Assembly (NCBI GenBank): GCA_002483085.1 | Contig: DLHF01000035.1 | Location: 1-13,724 of the forward strand | Length of the DNA stretch: 13,724 bases | Direction of reading: 5' to 3' | Origin: Ignavibacteria bacterium UBA7675 | Lineage (GTDB): Bacteria; Bacteroidota; Ignavibacteria; Kapaibacteriales; UB7675 | Shown here: positions 7,001 through 13,724 of the stretch, in pieces | Numbering within the stretch: position 1 is the first letter of the stretch | Layout: each line of letters begins with the position of its first letter | Notes under the pieces: generated by a model | The model's database searches: none | What the model was told of the DNA's origin: nothing | What the model saw: only the letters and a program-made list of their open reading frames with translations | Made by a program: the position numbers and the translations under genes

Positions 7001-7778
7001 ATTCTGCTATACGATTACCGAGCGCAAACACGCCGAGCAGCAGTTGCTGAAAGCACTGGCAAAAGAGCGCGAACTCGGCAGCTTGAAGACGCGCTTTGTT
7101 ACGACGGTGTCGCACGAGTTTCGCACGCCGCTTACGGGCATTCTGATGTCGGCGGAAATATTAGATCGCTACAGTGGTCGTATGTCCGAAGACGAGCGGA
7201 CGCAGGAAGTAGACAAGATCAAGAAACGTGTGCATGAGCTTACCGACTTGATGAACGATTTTCTGCTGCAAAGTTCGGCAGAGTCGCTGCGTACAACATT
7301 TAGCCCCGTACCAGTGAACATGGCTGCTGTTTGTACTGACGTAGTAAACGAGCACACGCCTGCGGCAATGGCTGCGTATGTGCCATTGCATTGCGTGGTA
7401 GCTCCGCATATTCCCCCTGTGTATGGCGATCCAAAACTGCTGCGGCTCGTAGTGCAGAACCTTGTTTCCAACGCTTTGAAATTTTCAGGCGAGCACTCGC
7501 CCGTGCAAGTATCGCTTGTGTATGAAAGGGACCATGTCGTGCTGTCGGTGCGCGATGCAGGTATTGGTATACCGGCAAAAGAAATTGATGGGCTATTTAC
7601 TCCGTTTTATCGGGCGTCGAACGCTGCCCGCATTCCCGGAACGGGTATAGGGCTTTCTATTGTCAGGGAGTTCGTGGAATTGCACAACGGTACTATTCGC
7701 GTGCAGAGCGAATACGGTAGTGGATCGGTCTTTACAGTGGTGTTACCTGTAAATGTAGTACCAGGGCGCCAAGAGTAA
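4053..7778 (+). CDS. Receiver + multi-PAS sensor histidine kinase
   Basis: This is a 1241-residue soluble two-component protein with no transmembrane segment from this start. A receiver domain fills residues 1-120, with acidic pocket E10-D11-D12, phosphoacceptor D55 (ILMDISIAG), T83 and K105. About seven PAS or PAS-like domains follow, near 134-248, 257-372, 381-497, 508-628, 646-750, 761-885 and 892-990. Several end in the usual DIT-E-KR linker, while the fifth and seventh are diverged. The HisKA helix has H1021 in TVSHEFRTPL. The ATPase has the N box (1131-1143, NLVSNALKF), DAGIGIP (1168-1174) and GTGIGLSI (1196-1203). All catalytic residues are present. The domain order, receiver first and kinase last, suggests that the receiver is an input controlled by another kinase. 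PAS ligands cannot be told from sequence. A TPR kinase follows after 37 bases, probably in the same operon. An open extension back to 3804 would add 83 residues including a hydrophobic stretch. Confidence 0.93.
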   Translation: MGAPKILIVEDDVVLARHIELLLERMGYCIASVQTNSDSAVGACLEQNPDLILMDISIAGETDGIETAAVILARRDIPIIFLTSSTDDPTLQRAKNTEPYGFIVKPYDEHGLRAAIEVAIYRHSMQQKMREHEQWLSTVMSCIGDAVIGTDTEGCIRLFNAVAEQLTGYSAIDAMGRPVDSVVRHRCHGKECSLPIPEHVAHPFSEGAELGTRTGSWIPIEGTVSLLGSQSGSDGGIVIIFRDISKRRADEKQLQQSEERYRSVMHQSSDCIFLVDTDNHCIVEANTAVASLLGYGEHEMPGISLYDIVAHERESIISNMQRVQNDNLRDIGERVYRKKDGSLVDVEVTANLISYSQKTLLCIMLRDITERKRYERELTESEARFRALYEQAPVMMHSVDENGMICNINQKWLSVMGYEREEILGRCILDVMTPADADRARSEVFPPFWKQGFVNDVNYQFVRRDGSLVDVLLNCTVAPDPVHRRVSLSVIQDITEQKRAKEELTISQKKYGELIRNVPIAIMRFLIAENKYEFVNNAFERQSGYSLQEVEMLTEEQLVDMIHEKDRYRVFSSFRAWQQSGYKDLQHLTYRIINKQGYVVWLDSYMYADVDEQGAPVALNQICVDITGLKKAEKALSDTLREDFRRTVQNLQNLVIKLYRLPNGDYAYSLREGKLAGNLTTNAVRGRTPFDIYGDAHDALVRPYILRAFAGESITFEMELDGKWFFYLLEPVIENGEVEEVVGSAVDITAQKSTEHLLRQSEQKFRVLVENLPIAIMQSMLHPDGEVEMQYVNPQYERKTGYSPAEQLAMTPYQRLELFHPDDREELIRKWREWQEPFSEVSVTHLSRFQHKSGEYRWFDNHAIRYPAGNGRFSIIEALFDVTDQKLGEERLRRLASFPEQDPNPIIEIDLHGAICYLNSKARTVFPDVEAQGRKHPVLDWVCDNIPVLLVQPDCVLSRELELNGEVFEQAVLYLPEVALIRIFCYTITERKHAEQQLLKALAKERELGSLKTRFVTTVSHEFRTPLTGILMSAEILDRYSGRMSEDERTQEVDKIKKRVHELTDLMNDFLLQSSAESLRTTFSPVPVNMAAVCTDVVNEHTPAAMAAYVPLHCVVAPHIPPVYGDPKLLRLVVQNLVSNALKFSGEHSPVQVSLVYERDHVVLSVRDAGIGIPAKEIDGLFTPFYRASNAARIPGTGIGLSIVREFVELHNGTIRVQSEYGSGSVFTVVLPVNVVPGRQE

Positions 7779-7815
7779 AAAACGTAGTACATTGATCCGG
7801 AGCAACAGCAGCACT

Positions 7816-9933
7816 ATGCCAGATGTCAACGACATACTTGTTGAGAAGCTTCAGGGCGCGCAGGACGACCGTGAGCGGGCTGACATTCTCAATCAAGAAG
7901 CGTGGAATTCCAAGGACCGCGATCCGCGTGTTGCTTTGTCGCTTGCGATCAAGGCACGCGAATTTGCGTCGAGGGTGAATTATCGCAACGGTATTGCTTA
8001 CAGCTATCGCAATTCCAGCGTGCTGCATTTTGCGCTGTCGTCGAATAAACAATCGCTGCAAGATGCACAAGTCGCATTGGAGATTTTCGAGGAAACAAGT
8101 AATCGAAGTGGGCAAATTAGCGTGCTCAATGCTATCGGTGGTGTGTATTCGCAGGTGGGGCAGTTTGACAAGGCGCTCGAATACCAGCATCGCGCGCTAG
8201 TCGTGGTAGAAGAGTCCGGCGAAAAAATTTATATGGCGCGCCTGCTCAATAATATCGGCAGCATTTATTGCCGACTCAACCAGTTCGACCAATCGCTCGA
8301 CTACCACCTCCGTGCTCTTACTGTGAGCGAAGAGGCAAACGACAGAATTGGTGTTGCTGATATTCTCAATAATATCTCTGTTGTGTACCACGCTCTCGGC
8401 CATTATGAAACAGCGCTGAAGTATCTGCTGCGGGCATTGCCAATCTATCAGGAACTCAACAACCAGCAGGGTACGTCCTCCACGCTCGGGAATATAGGCT
8501 TGAATTTCCAGCTCCTTGGTAAGTACAACGAGGCGCTTCAGCACATTGTAGCATCGCTGGAAATCAAGAAAAACATGGGCAGTAAAATGGGTGTTGCTGC
8601 CGATCTCCAGAAGATGGGCTCTATCTACCACATGCTGGAAGACAAGGCAGAGGCGCTGCGATATCTGATGTTGGCTATCGAGATCTATAGAGCAATCGGC
8701 TACACGGCAGGCGAAGCTGCTTCTACATTCCAGATTGGTCGCGTGTTCTTTTCCACAATTGAATACGGCCAGGCGCAAGAATACTTCGAGAAGGCTTTAG
8801 TACTGGCCACAGAAGCAGGCTACAAAAAGCTTCTGTACGAAATACACGAGGAGTTCTCGAAATTGTGCGAGACCACTGGCGAGTACAGGCTGGCGCTTGA
8901 ACACTACAAGCAGGCGGGTCTCATTCGAAGCGATGTGCTTAATGTGGAGAAGCAAAAGGCTGTAGCTGGTATAGAACTCCGCTACGATATAGAGCGTGCT
9001 CAGCGCGAAAAAGAAATTTTCCGGCTGCGTAATGTGGAGCTCGCTAATGCGCTGGAAAATATTGAGAAAGCTCATGCTTTGCTCGAAGAGAAAAATGGAT
9101 CGCTCGCCGAAGCCTACCAGGAAATAGCGCTGCAACAGCGTATGCTTATGGAGGCAAATGAAGAACTTGAATTTACCAACCAAAAGCTGCAACTCGTTAA
9201 TAAACAACTGATAGAGCTGAACGACGACAAAAACGAAATCCTCGGTATTGTTGCCCACGACCTGAAAAATCCTCTGTCCGGTATCCAGCTCACCGCCGAA
9301 AATATTAAACGCTATTTTCATAAAATGACACCCGATAGTACGCTGCTGTCAGTTGAGAAAATTGAGACGGCGGCAAAGCAGATGTTTAGTTTGGTTTCAA
9401 ATCTTCTCGGGGTGAATGCTCTCGACAGTGGAAAGATCGAGTTCCGGCTGGAGGTTGTGAACTTTCCAGAAGTGACAAAAAGCGTGGTAGAGCAGTTCCA
9501 CGAGCGGGCGCGGTACAAGAATATTACGATTACGTTCTCTGCGGGCTCCGAACCCATGCTTATTCACGTCGATAGGGAACGCATACAAGAAGTGCTCGAC
9601 AACCTTATTTCTAATGCTGTAAAATACTCGCCGTTCGATAAAAATGTGTGGGTGCGCGTGCGCACAATAGGCAGGCGCGCTGTGCTGGAAATTCAGGACG
9701 AAGGCCCGGGGCTTACAGAGCACGATAAGGAAAGGTTGTTCGAAAAATTTTCCCGCCTAAGTGCCAAGCCAACGGCAGGCGAAAGCTCTTCCGGCTTGGG
9801 GCTTTCTATCACCAAAAAGCTCGTGGAAGCTATGAATGGCAAGGTGACGTGCGAGAGTACAGCAGGCAGTGGCGCGACGTTTATCGTAGAGTTTCCCAAG
9901 GTATTGCCGGATGATCTGCCTTTTGTAGAATAA
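7816..9933 (+). CDS. TPR-domain cytoplasmic sensor histidine kinase
   Basis: From the ATG at 7816 the protein has 705 residues. Residues about 58-372 are a series of roughly eight tetratricopeptide repeats spaced 40 residues apart, with recurring patterns such as LNNIGSIYCRLNQFDQSLDY. These probably bind a partner protein or peptide. A long charged coiled coil (about 390-470) connects to the HisKA domain, with H481 in IVAHDLKNPLSG. The ATPase domain has DNLISNAVKYS (595-605), DEGPGL (628-633) and SSGLGLSI (658-665). The kinase appears complete. There is no signal peptide or membrane helix, so it acts in the cytoplasm. The open frame can be extended to a TTG at 7792 (8 more residues), and only a weak GGAG at 7799-7802 precedes the ATG, so the exact start is uncertain. 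It lies 37 bases after the multi-PAS kinase, whose N-terminal receiver is a possible phosphorylation partner. Repeat copy B begins 5 bases after the stop. Confidence 0.92.
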   Translation: MPDVNDILVEKLQGAQDDRERADILNQEAWNSKDRDPRVALSLAIKAREFASRVNYRNGIAYSYRNSSVLHFALSSNKQSLQDAQVALEIFEETSNRSGQISVLNAIGGVYSQVGQFDKALEYQHRALVVVEESGEKIYMARLLNNIGSIYCRLNQFDQSLDYHLRALTVSEEANDRIGVADILNNISVVYHALGHYETALKYLLRALPIYQELNNQQGTSSTLGNIGLNFQLLGKYNEALQHIVASLEIKKNMGSKMGVAADLQKMGSIYHMLEDKAEALRYLMLAIEIYRAIGYTAGEAASTFQIGRVFFSTIEYGQAQEYFEKALVLATEAGYKKLLYEIHEEFSKLCETTGEYRLALEHYKQAGLIRSDVLNVEKQKAVAGIELRYDIERAQREKEIFRLRNVELANALENIEKAHALLEEKNGSLAEAYQEIALQQRMLMEANEELEFTNQKLQLVNKQLIELNDDKNEILGIVAHDLKNPLSGIQLTAENIKRYFHKMTPDSTLLSVEKIETAAKQMFSLVSNLLGVNALDSGKIEFRLEVVNFPEVTKSVVEQFHERARYKNITITFSAGSEPMLIHVDRERIQEVLDNLISNAVKYSPFDKNVWVRVRTIGRRAVLEIQDEGPGLTEHDKERLFEKFSRLSAKPTAGESSSGLGLSITKKLVEAMNGKVTCESTAGSGATFIVEFPKVLPDDLPFVE

Positions 9934-9938
9934 ACTTT

Positions 9939-10040
9939 TTTGTGGCACGGGCGTTGTTGTTCTGGCGCTTAGCCGCTGTCGCCGGTCGCAAAGGCCGACT
10001 GCGATAACCAAAAGCCTCTCGCAAAAAAAGCGGTGCAGAG
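9939..10040 (+). repeat. Dispersed intergenic repeat, copy B (short form)
   Basis: This copy lies in the 173-base gap between two convergent genes, in the sense direction of the TPR kinase. It shares with copy A the identical block TTTGTGGCACGGGCGT (9939-9954), a 24-base block (9974-9997, 22 matches, 19 bases downstream) and GCGGTGCAGAG (10030-10040) preceded by a CGATAAC motif (10002-10008). The hairpin CGGTC-GCAAA-GGCCG (9983-9997) corresponds to the longer hairpin of copy A. A spacing difference of one base shifts any shared reading frame, which argues against a conserved protein. Confidence 0.7.
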
Positions 10041-10048
10041 AGCCCACC
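10023..10048 (-). terminator. Weak candidate terminator for the exporter operon
   Basis: On the minus strand GGTG (10048-10045) can pair with CACC (10035-10032), followed by GC and a run of seven T (10029-10023). The stem is only 4 bp and it lies inside the repeat copy, so this is a tentative call. It is about 60 bases after the HlyD-family stop. Confidence 0.3.
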
Positions 10049-10106
10049 CTCAAGCGCGGTTGCGCTGTGTCCATTCTTCACATCAGCAACAGACATCCCG
10101 CCAACA

Positions 10107-11366
10107 CTACAGAGCGAAGAAATCCACCGAACGGTCGTATAGCATTTCTAACATCTTTTTTCTACCGATCACAATATTGGCCTGCACGGGCAATCCCTTT
10201 TTTAGCGATGCTTTTCTGCCTGTGCTTTTACCTTTTTTGTAGCTGATAGACTGGTTGCTGAACGTACAGATTACCTTGTAATAGGGCTTGCCAGTGCGCT
10301 CATCCAGCGTGATGTCGCGCGATACAGATCGCACTTTTCCACGCAGAATTTCCCAGTCGTTGTAGCTAAATGCTTCGATAGAGTAGTACACTGGTAATTG
10401 TTCGCGGAGGAGCCCTGCATCGCGCGGGTTTACATAAATTTCCGCGTGAAGTTCCTGCTCGGGCGAGATAGAAAATAGCTCTTGCCCGGTGGTAAAGAAC
10501 AGGCCGGGTTTCTGGATTTTCATCGATGTTACAGTGCCACTCACATTCGCGATGAGGTAGCAGGTAGCGATTCTACTGCTTATGGCTTGTTGTTCTCTGC
10601 GAGCATTAGTAAGCCGCTGTTCGAGTTCGTAGAGCCGTTCGGTAAACTTCTGCCTGCGCTCTTGGATATACTGAGCCATTCGGAGCTGCTGTAGATGCAC
10701 TTCCGACGCAGCGTTTTCAGACTCCTCGGCGCTGGCAAAATTTTTCTTTGCTAGTTGCGACGAGCGTTCGCTTTTAGATGTCATAATAGCGAGCTGATCG
10801 GCCATGATTTGCAAGTCGCGCCGCATCAGTGCATACTCAGCTTGGTATTTGGGCAGCGTAAAGGAGGCGGAAGCGCGCAGTGTTGTGGACTCTTGCTGGT
10901 CGGGCAAAACCGCTAATATATTTCGCAGATTGTCGGTTTCGCGAACGAGCTGCTGCTGTTCTATGCTGTTCAGCGCGCGCTGTGCTGTAAATTCGCTTGC
11001 GTTGAAAATAGCCAGCGTGTCGCCGCGTGCTACAAAGGAGTTATCGCTGATGAACAGGCTGTCGAGCACGCCATTTATCGGACTTCGGAACATCTGGAGA
11101 TCGGTAGCAGGGCGTATCATGCCCGGTGCGCGGATCACAATATTGACAGGAGAGAGGGCGGCCCATACAAGTGCCGCTGCGAGTAGCGCGATGATCGACC
11201 AGAACAGAATTTGTGCCGTGCGCGCTGGGCGCTGCATATGAATAGCGAGGATTTCAGTGTTTTCATTGGCAGGCAGAATAAGCCACGAACGCGAATCGCT
11301 GTCGGAAAGCTTTGTAGGTGCAGGCTGGTCTGCTGGCCTATTTGCCGACGGGTCGGATGTGCTCAC
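10107..11366 (-). CDS. HlyD-family periplasmic adaptor of a type I peptide exporter
   Basis: The 419-residue protein has a Pro/Ser-rich cytoplasmic N-terminus (1-48), one transmembrane helix (about 50-71) and a periplasmic body. The halves of the lipoyl-like domain lie near 92-125 (SPINGVLDSLFISDNSFVARG) and 267-300 (ANVSGTVTSMKIQKPG), flanking a long coiled-coil hairpin (about 125-265). A beta-barrel region follows (303-400). This is the membrane fusion protein plan, linking an inner-membrane ABC exporter to an outer-membrane channel. A short basic insert (376-390, rich in Lys and Arg) sits in the last barrel strands. It starts with GTG at 11366, and the GTG overlaps the exporter's TGA by 4 bases (GTGA). 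AGAGGAA lies at a good distance upstream, so the two genes are probably translationally coupled. No TolC-type channel gene is in the window. Confidence 0.9.
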   Translation of the reverse strand: MSTSDPSANRPADQPAPTKLSDSDSRSWLILPANENTEILAIHMQRPARTAQILFWSIIALLAAALVWAALSPVNIVIRAPGMIRPATDLQMFRSPINGVLDSLFISDNSFVARGDTLAIFNASEFTAQRALNSIEQQQLVRETDNLRNILAVLPDQQESTTLRASASFTLPKYQAEYALMRRDLQIMADQLAIMTSKSERSSQLAKKNFASAEESENAASEVHLQQLRMAQYIQERRQKFTERLYELEQRLTNARREQQAISSRIATCYLIANVSGTVTSMKIQKPGLFFTTGQELFSISPEQELHAEIYVNPRDAGLLREQLPVYYSIEAFSYNDWEILRGKVRSVSRDITLDERTGKPYYKVICTFSNQSISYKKGKSTGRKASLKKGLPVQANIVIGRKKMLEMLYDRSVDFFAL

Positions 11367-13627
11367 AGTCGTTCCTCTTCTGGTAAAATGGAAATGGAAT
11401 GAGCTGCTGCCATTTGGCGCACCAGATCAGGTGGCACTTGGCGGTTCCACATCTCGAAATAAGCGCTGCGCCGCGCGAGCAGATCGGCGTGCGTGCCCTG
11501 CTCTACAATGCGGCCATCGCCGAGCACAATAATAGAGTCGGCGTACATCACCGTGCTCAAGCGGTGGGCTATCAGCACAACGGTACAACGCCTGCGGGCA
11601 AGAGCTTGGAGCACTCGTTGGATGACCGACTCGGTCTCGCTGTCGAGGTTGCTTGTCGCTTCGTCGAGCAGGAGAATATCGGGCATGCGGTACAGGGCGC
11701 GTCCAATAGCAAGCGTTTGGCGCTGGCCTCCAGAAAGCGAAGCGCCGTGCTCGCCGAGCACAGTGTCGTAGCGCCGAGGCAATTTGCTGATAAATACATC
11801 GGCGCCAATGGCTCTGCATATTTCCTGTACGCGGGTTGTGTCGGGAGCAGGGTCGCCATAGGTCATATTCTCCAACACCGAGCCGTGAAATAGCTCTACA
11901 TTTTGCGGTACGACGCCCAGCCTTTTTCGCAAGTCGCGGATATCAATATCGCGGATGTCGGTGCCATTGAACAAAAGGGAGCCGGAGTTCACGGTGTACA
12001 GCTTCTGGATGAGCCGCAGCAGTGTCGACTTTCCAGAGCCGGACTCGCCAACGATGGCGGTAATGCTGCCAGCGGGAATTGCAAAGGAGATGTCGTGCAA
12101 TACTGTGCTGCGTGCACCATAGCGAAAGCTGCAATTGCGGAATTCAATCGACCCTTTTTCGTTCGACCACGCAGCCCGCACTTTCATTGTGTTGTCTTCA
12201 TCTTCGGCTTCAACTGTTAGAATCTCAAACAATCGTCGGCCTGCGATCACGGCGTTTTGAAGCGTTTGCTGCATCCCTGTAAGGCGGGAGAGCGGCCCGG
12301 TCATGTAGCCGAGCAGCGTGTAGAAGGCTGCAAGCTCGCCAATACTCATTTCGTTGCCGAGTACAAGCGTACTGCCAAACCAGAATAGCCCAACAACGGC
12401 GATACTACTGATGAGATCGGTGGCTGTGTTGTTGGCGAGCTGCTGGCGGGTGCCGATGCCAAACAGAGCTATTACTTTTGCAAAAATTCGTTCGGTTCTG
12501 TAGTTGCTGTATTGTTCCGCAGAGATTGCCTTGATTGTTTCAATGCCTGCAATGCTCGATGTAAAGTGCGCCTGTAGCTCGGCCTGGCGCTCCATTGTCG
12601 CCTGCTGCGTGCGCGCAATAGGGCCGCGCAAGAGGAAATACACAGCGAGGTAGGCTGGGAACAGTACGGCTGTAAGCAGTGCCAGTTTCCACGAGAAATA
12701 AAACATGACGGCGAATGTAAACACTACCATGATCGAGTCCACAAGGATTACCAATGTGGCGCCGCCAATAGCCTCGCGAATTCTGCCCGCGTCGTTGACG
12801 CGCGAAATAATTTCGCCTACGCGCCGCATGTCGAAAAACTGCTGCGGAAGCGTAAGTATGTGCCGGTAATAGCCGAGGATGAGCTGGACGTCGATTTTTT
12901 GTGATACGATGAGCAAGAGCCGCCCACGCATCCATGCGAAAAAACTTTTGAAAAGAATGAGGATGAGCATGCCTATGCCCAGTAAGTGGAGCAAGTGTGC
13001 ATTGCCATCGGGGAAGACAGAGTCGAACACCGTGCCTACATAAATCGCTATAAGAAGCCCGAGCACTGTGTATAGTACGGCAGCCAGAAGAGCTTGTGCG
13101 AGGAACGGAGTGTGCGGCGAGAGAATAGACAGGAACTGGCGCATTGGCGAAAGATCGAGATTGCGCGGTTCAAACTGTTCGCTTGGTACGAGTAGAACGA
13201 GGAAGGAATTCCATTGGCTGACGAACTCTTGGAGAGGAATCCTTTTGATAGCGCGCGCTGGGTCGCCGATGAGGATGTCTTTCGACGTTACTTCGTAGAT
13301 AATGACATAGTGGTTGAGCTGCTGGTCGGGAGAAAAAATATGGGCAATAGCCGGAAGAGGGTAGCCTGCAAGTTGTTCGGGGGTGGCGCGGATGCCTTTA
13401 GCCTGAAAGCCGAGTTTTTGTGCTGCTTCGATCAGACCGAGTAGGGTTGTTCCCTTTGTATCGGTGTGGGTGTACTGCCGTATGCGTATGATTGGCAGTC
13501 GTAAGCCGTAATAAGCAGCAATAGAAGCAAGACATGCAGCTCCGCAATCTGCCTGATCCTGCTGTCGGATAAGTATGGGCTTTCTCTTCTTCAAGTCTGT
13601 TCTGTAACGTACAACATGGAGGTACAC
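11363..13627 (-). CDS. C39-peptidase-containing ABC exporter (peptide/bacteriocin type)
   Basis: This 754-residue protein combines three modules. The N-terminal C39 peptidase (about 18-145) has oxyanion Q22, catalytic C28 (QQDQADCGAAC), H106 (NHYVI) and D122 (IGDP), so proteolysis should be intact. Such domains cut double-glycine leaders while the peptide is exported. A six-helix ABC membrane domain spans about 170-450. The ATPase has Walker A GESGSGKST (527-535), Q-loop Q575, signature LSGGQRQ (631-637), Walker B LLLDEATS (652-659) and H688. It is an inner-membrane transporter probably working with the adjacent HlyD-family adaptor. The start is uncertain: GTG at 13627 is the longest, while a TTG at 13594 would give a family-like MKKRKPILIRQQ start. 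Neither has a clear ribosome binding site. The cargo peptide gene was not found with confidence. Confidence 0.93.
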   Translation of the reverse strand: MYLHVVRYRTDLKKRKPILIRQQDQADCGAACLASIAAYYGLRLPIIRIRQYTHTDTKGTTLLGLIEAAQKLGFQAKGIRATPEQLAGYPLPAIAHIFSPDQQLNHYVIIYEVTSKDILIGDPARAIKRIPLQEFVSQWNSFLVLLVPSEQFEPRNLDLSPMRQFLSILSPHTPFLAQALLAAVLYTVLGLLIAIYVGTVFDSVFPDGNAHLLHLLGIGMLILILFKSFFAWMRGRLLLIVSQKIDVQLILGYYRHILTLPQQFFDMRRVGEIISRVNDAGRIREAIGGATLVILVDSIMVVFTFAVMFYFSWKLALLTAVLFPAYLAVYFLLRGPIARTQQATMERQAELQAHFTSSIAGIETIKAISAEQYSNYRTERIFAKVIALFGIGTRQQLANNTATDLISSIAVVGLFWFGSTLVLGNEMSIGELAAFYTLLGYMTGPLSRLTGMQQTLQNAVIAGRRLFEILTVEAEDEDNTMKVRAAWSNEKGSIEFRNCSFRYGARSTVLHDISFAIPAGSITAIVGESGSGKSTLLRLIQKLYTVNSGSLLFNGTDIRDIDIRDLRKRLGVVPQNVELFHGSVLENMTYGDPAPDTTRVQEICRAIGADVFISKLPRRYDTVLGEHGASLSGGQRQTLAIGRALYRMPDILLLDEATSNLDSETESVIQRVLQALARRRCTVVLIAHRLSTVMYADSIIVLGDGRIVEQGTHADLLARRSAYFEMWNRQVPPDLVRQMAAAHSISILPEEERL

Positions 13628-13637
13628 ATCGAATATA

Positions 13638-13658
13638 CCAAAACTATGCCATAGTTGG
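13638..13658. promoter_or_regulatory. Operator-like inverted repeat upstream of the exporter gene
   Basis: CCAAAACTATG (13638-13648) and CATAGTTGG (13650-13658) form an inverted repeat centred on C13649. The core AACTATG/CATAGTT is perfect over 7 bp, and the outer CCAA/TTGG pairs after a two-base insertion. It ends 11 bases upstream of the GTG start. It abuts a weak TAnnTTTG-like box, TATATTCG (13637-13630, minus, one mismatch). It could be a regulator binding site; no regulator gene is in view. Confidence 0.35.
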
Positions 13659-13664
13659 ACGTTC

Positions 13665-13695
13665 AGGCTGCGCCCGAGCGAAGAGGAGCCTTTTT
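13665..13695 (+). terminator. Possible weak terminator-like hairpin near the window edge
   Basis: AGGCT (13665-13669) can pair with AGCCT (13687-13691), with a partly structured 17-base loop, followed by a run of five T from 13691. It points along the plus strand, but no plus-strand gene ends here, so it may instead be part of the exporter upstream region or chance. Confidence 0.2.
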
Positions 13696-13724
13696 AGGGG
13701 ATTTGCGACCAAATGATCGTAGCT

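Noticed and set aside
8197..9321. Minus-strand ORFs of 193 and 174 codons opposite the TPR kinase
   Set aside because: The repeated TPR codons on the plus strand generate long stop-free antisense frames. No start signals or family motifs are present.
1..13724. CRISPR arrays, tRNA or rRNA genes, insertion sequences, phage genes
   Set aside because: No regularly spaced direct repeats, cloverleaf-like segments, transposase or integrase motifs were seen. The only repeat family found has two copies and no associated recombinase in the window.

Overview
This 13.7 kb window comes from a moderate-GC bacterial chromosome. Both strands are densely coded, and there is no sign of phage, insertion sequences, rRNA, tRNA or CRISPR. 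The best guess is a member of the Bacteroidota/Chlorobiota group. Three things point there. Intergenic regions carry exact matches to the Bacteroidota-type -7 promoter element TAnnTTTG (TATTTTTG twice, TATATTTG once). A cytoplasmic TPR-coiled-coil histidine kinase and a very long multi-PAS kinase are common in that group. The export pair is a C39-peptidase ABC transporter with a HlyD-type adaptor. The assignment rests on these features only; no phylogeny was run.

Layout. (1) Positions 2-163 (+) are probably the Gly/Arg-rich, basic C-terminal tail of a protein whose body lies outside the window. A strong, near-symmetric terminator hairpin follows at 201-234. (2) Positions 467-3695 (-) hold a three-gene cluster transcribed leftwards: lgt (lipoprotein diacylglyceryl transferase), an S9-family prolyl oligopeptidase-like serine peptidase, and a small DUF1232/YkvA-type membrane protein. 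(3) Positions 3696-4052 are a divergent control region. It contains two oppositely oriented TAnnTTTG boxes embedded in a perfect 12-bp inverted repeat, and a third box closer to the kinase gene. (4) Positions 4053-9933 (+) hold two soluble histidine kinases in tandem. The first is a 1241-residue receiver + about 7 PAS + kinase protein. The second is a 705-residue TPR + coiled-coil + kinase protein. No DNA-binding response regulator is encoded here. (5) Positions 10107-13627 (-) hold an ABC exporter with an intact C39 peptidase domain, followed by a HlyD-family adaptor whose GTG start overlaps the exporter stop codon. This is the inner-membrane and periplasmic part of a peptide secretion system. 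The outer-membrane channel and the cargo peptide are not evident in the window.

The least expected signal is a dispersed intergenic repeat present twice. One copy lies just after the DUF1232 gene (250-435, minus sense) and the other just after the TPR kinase gene (9939-10040, plus sense). Both copies are in the sense direction of the gene they follow. They share a 16-nt identical block, a 24-nt block with 22 matches at nearly the same spacing, a third block, and a predicted hairpin with a GCANA loop. This looks like a REP-like or structured 3'-end element family.

The two kinases probably form one signalling unit. The lgt cluster probably serves envelope and lipoprotein housekeeping. The exporter pair is probably a separate, self-contained unit with its own upstream region (13628-13724) carrying an operator-like inverted repeat.
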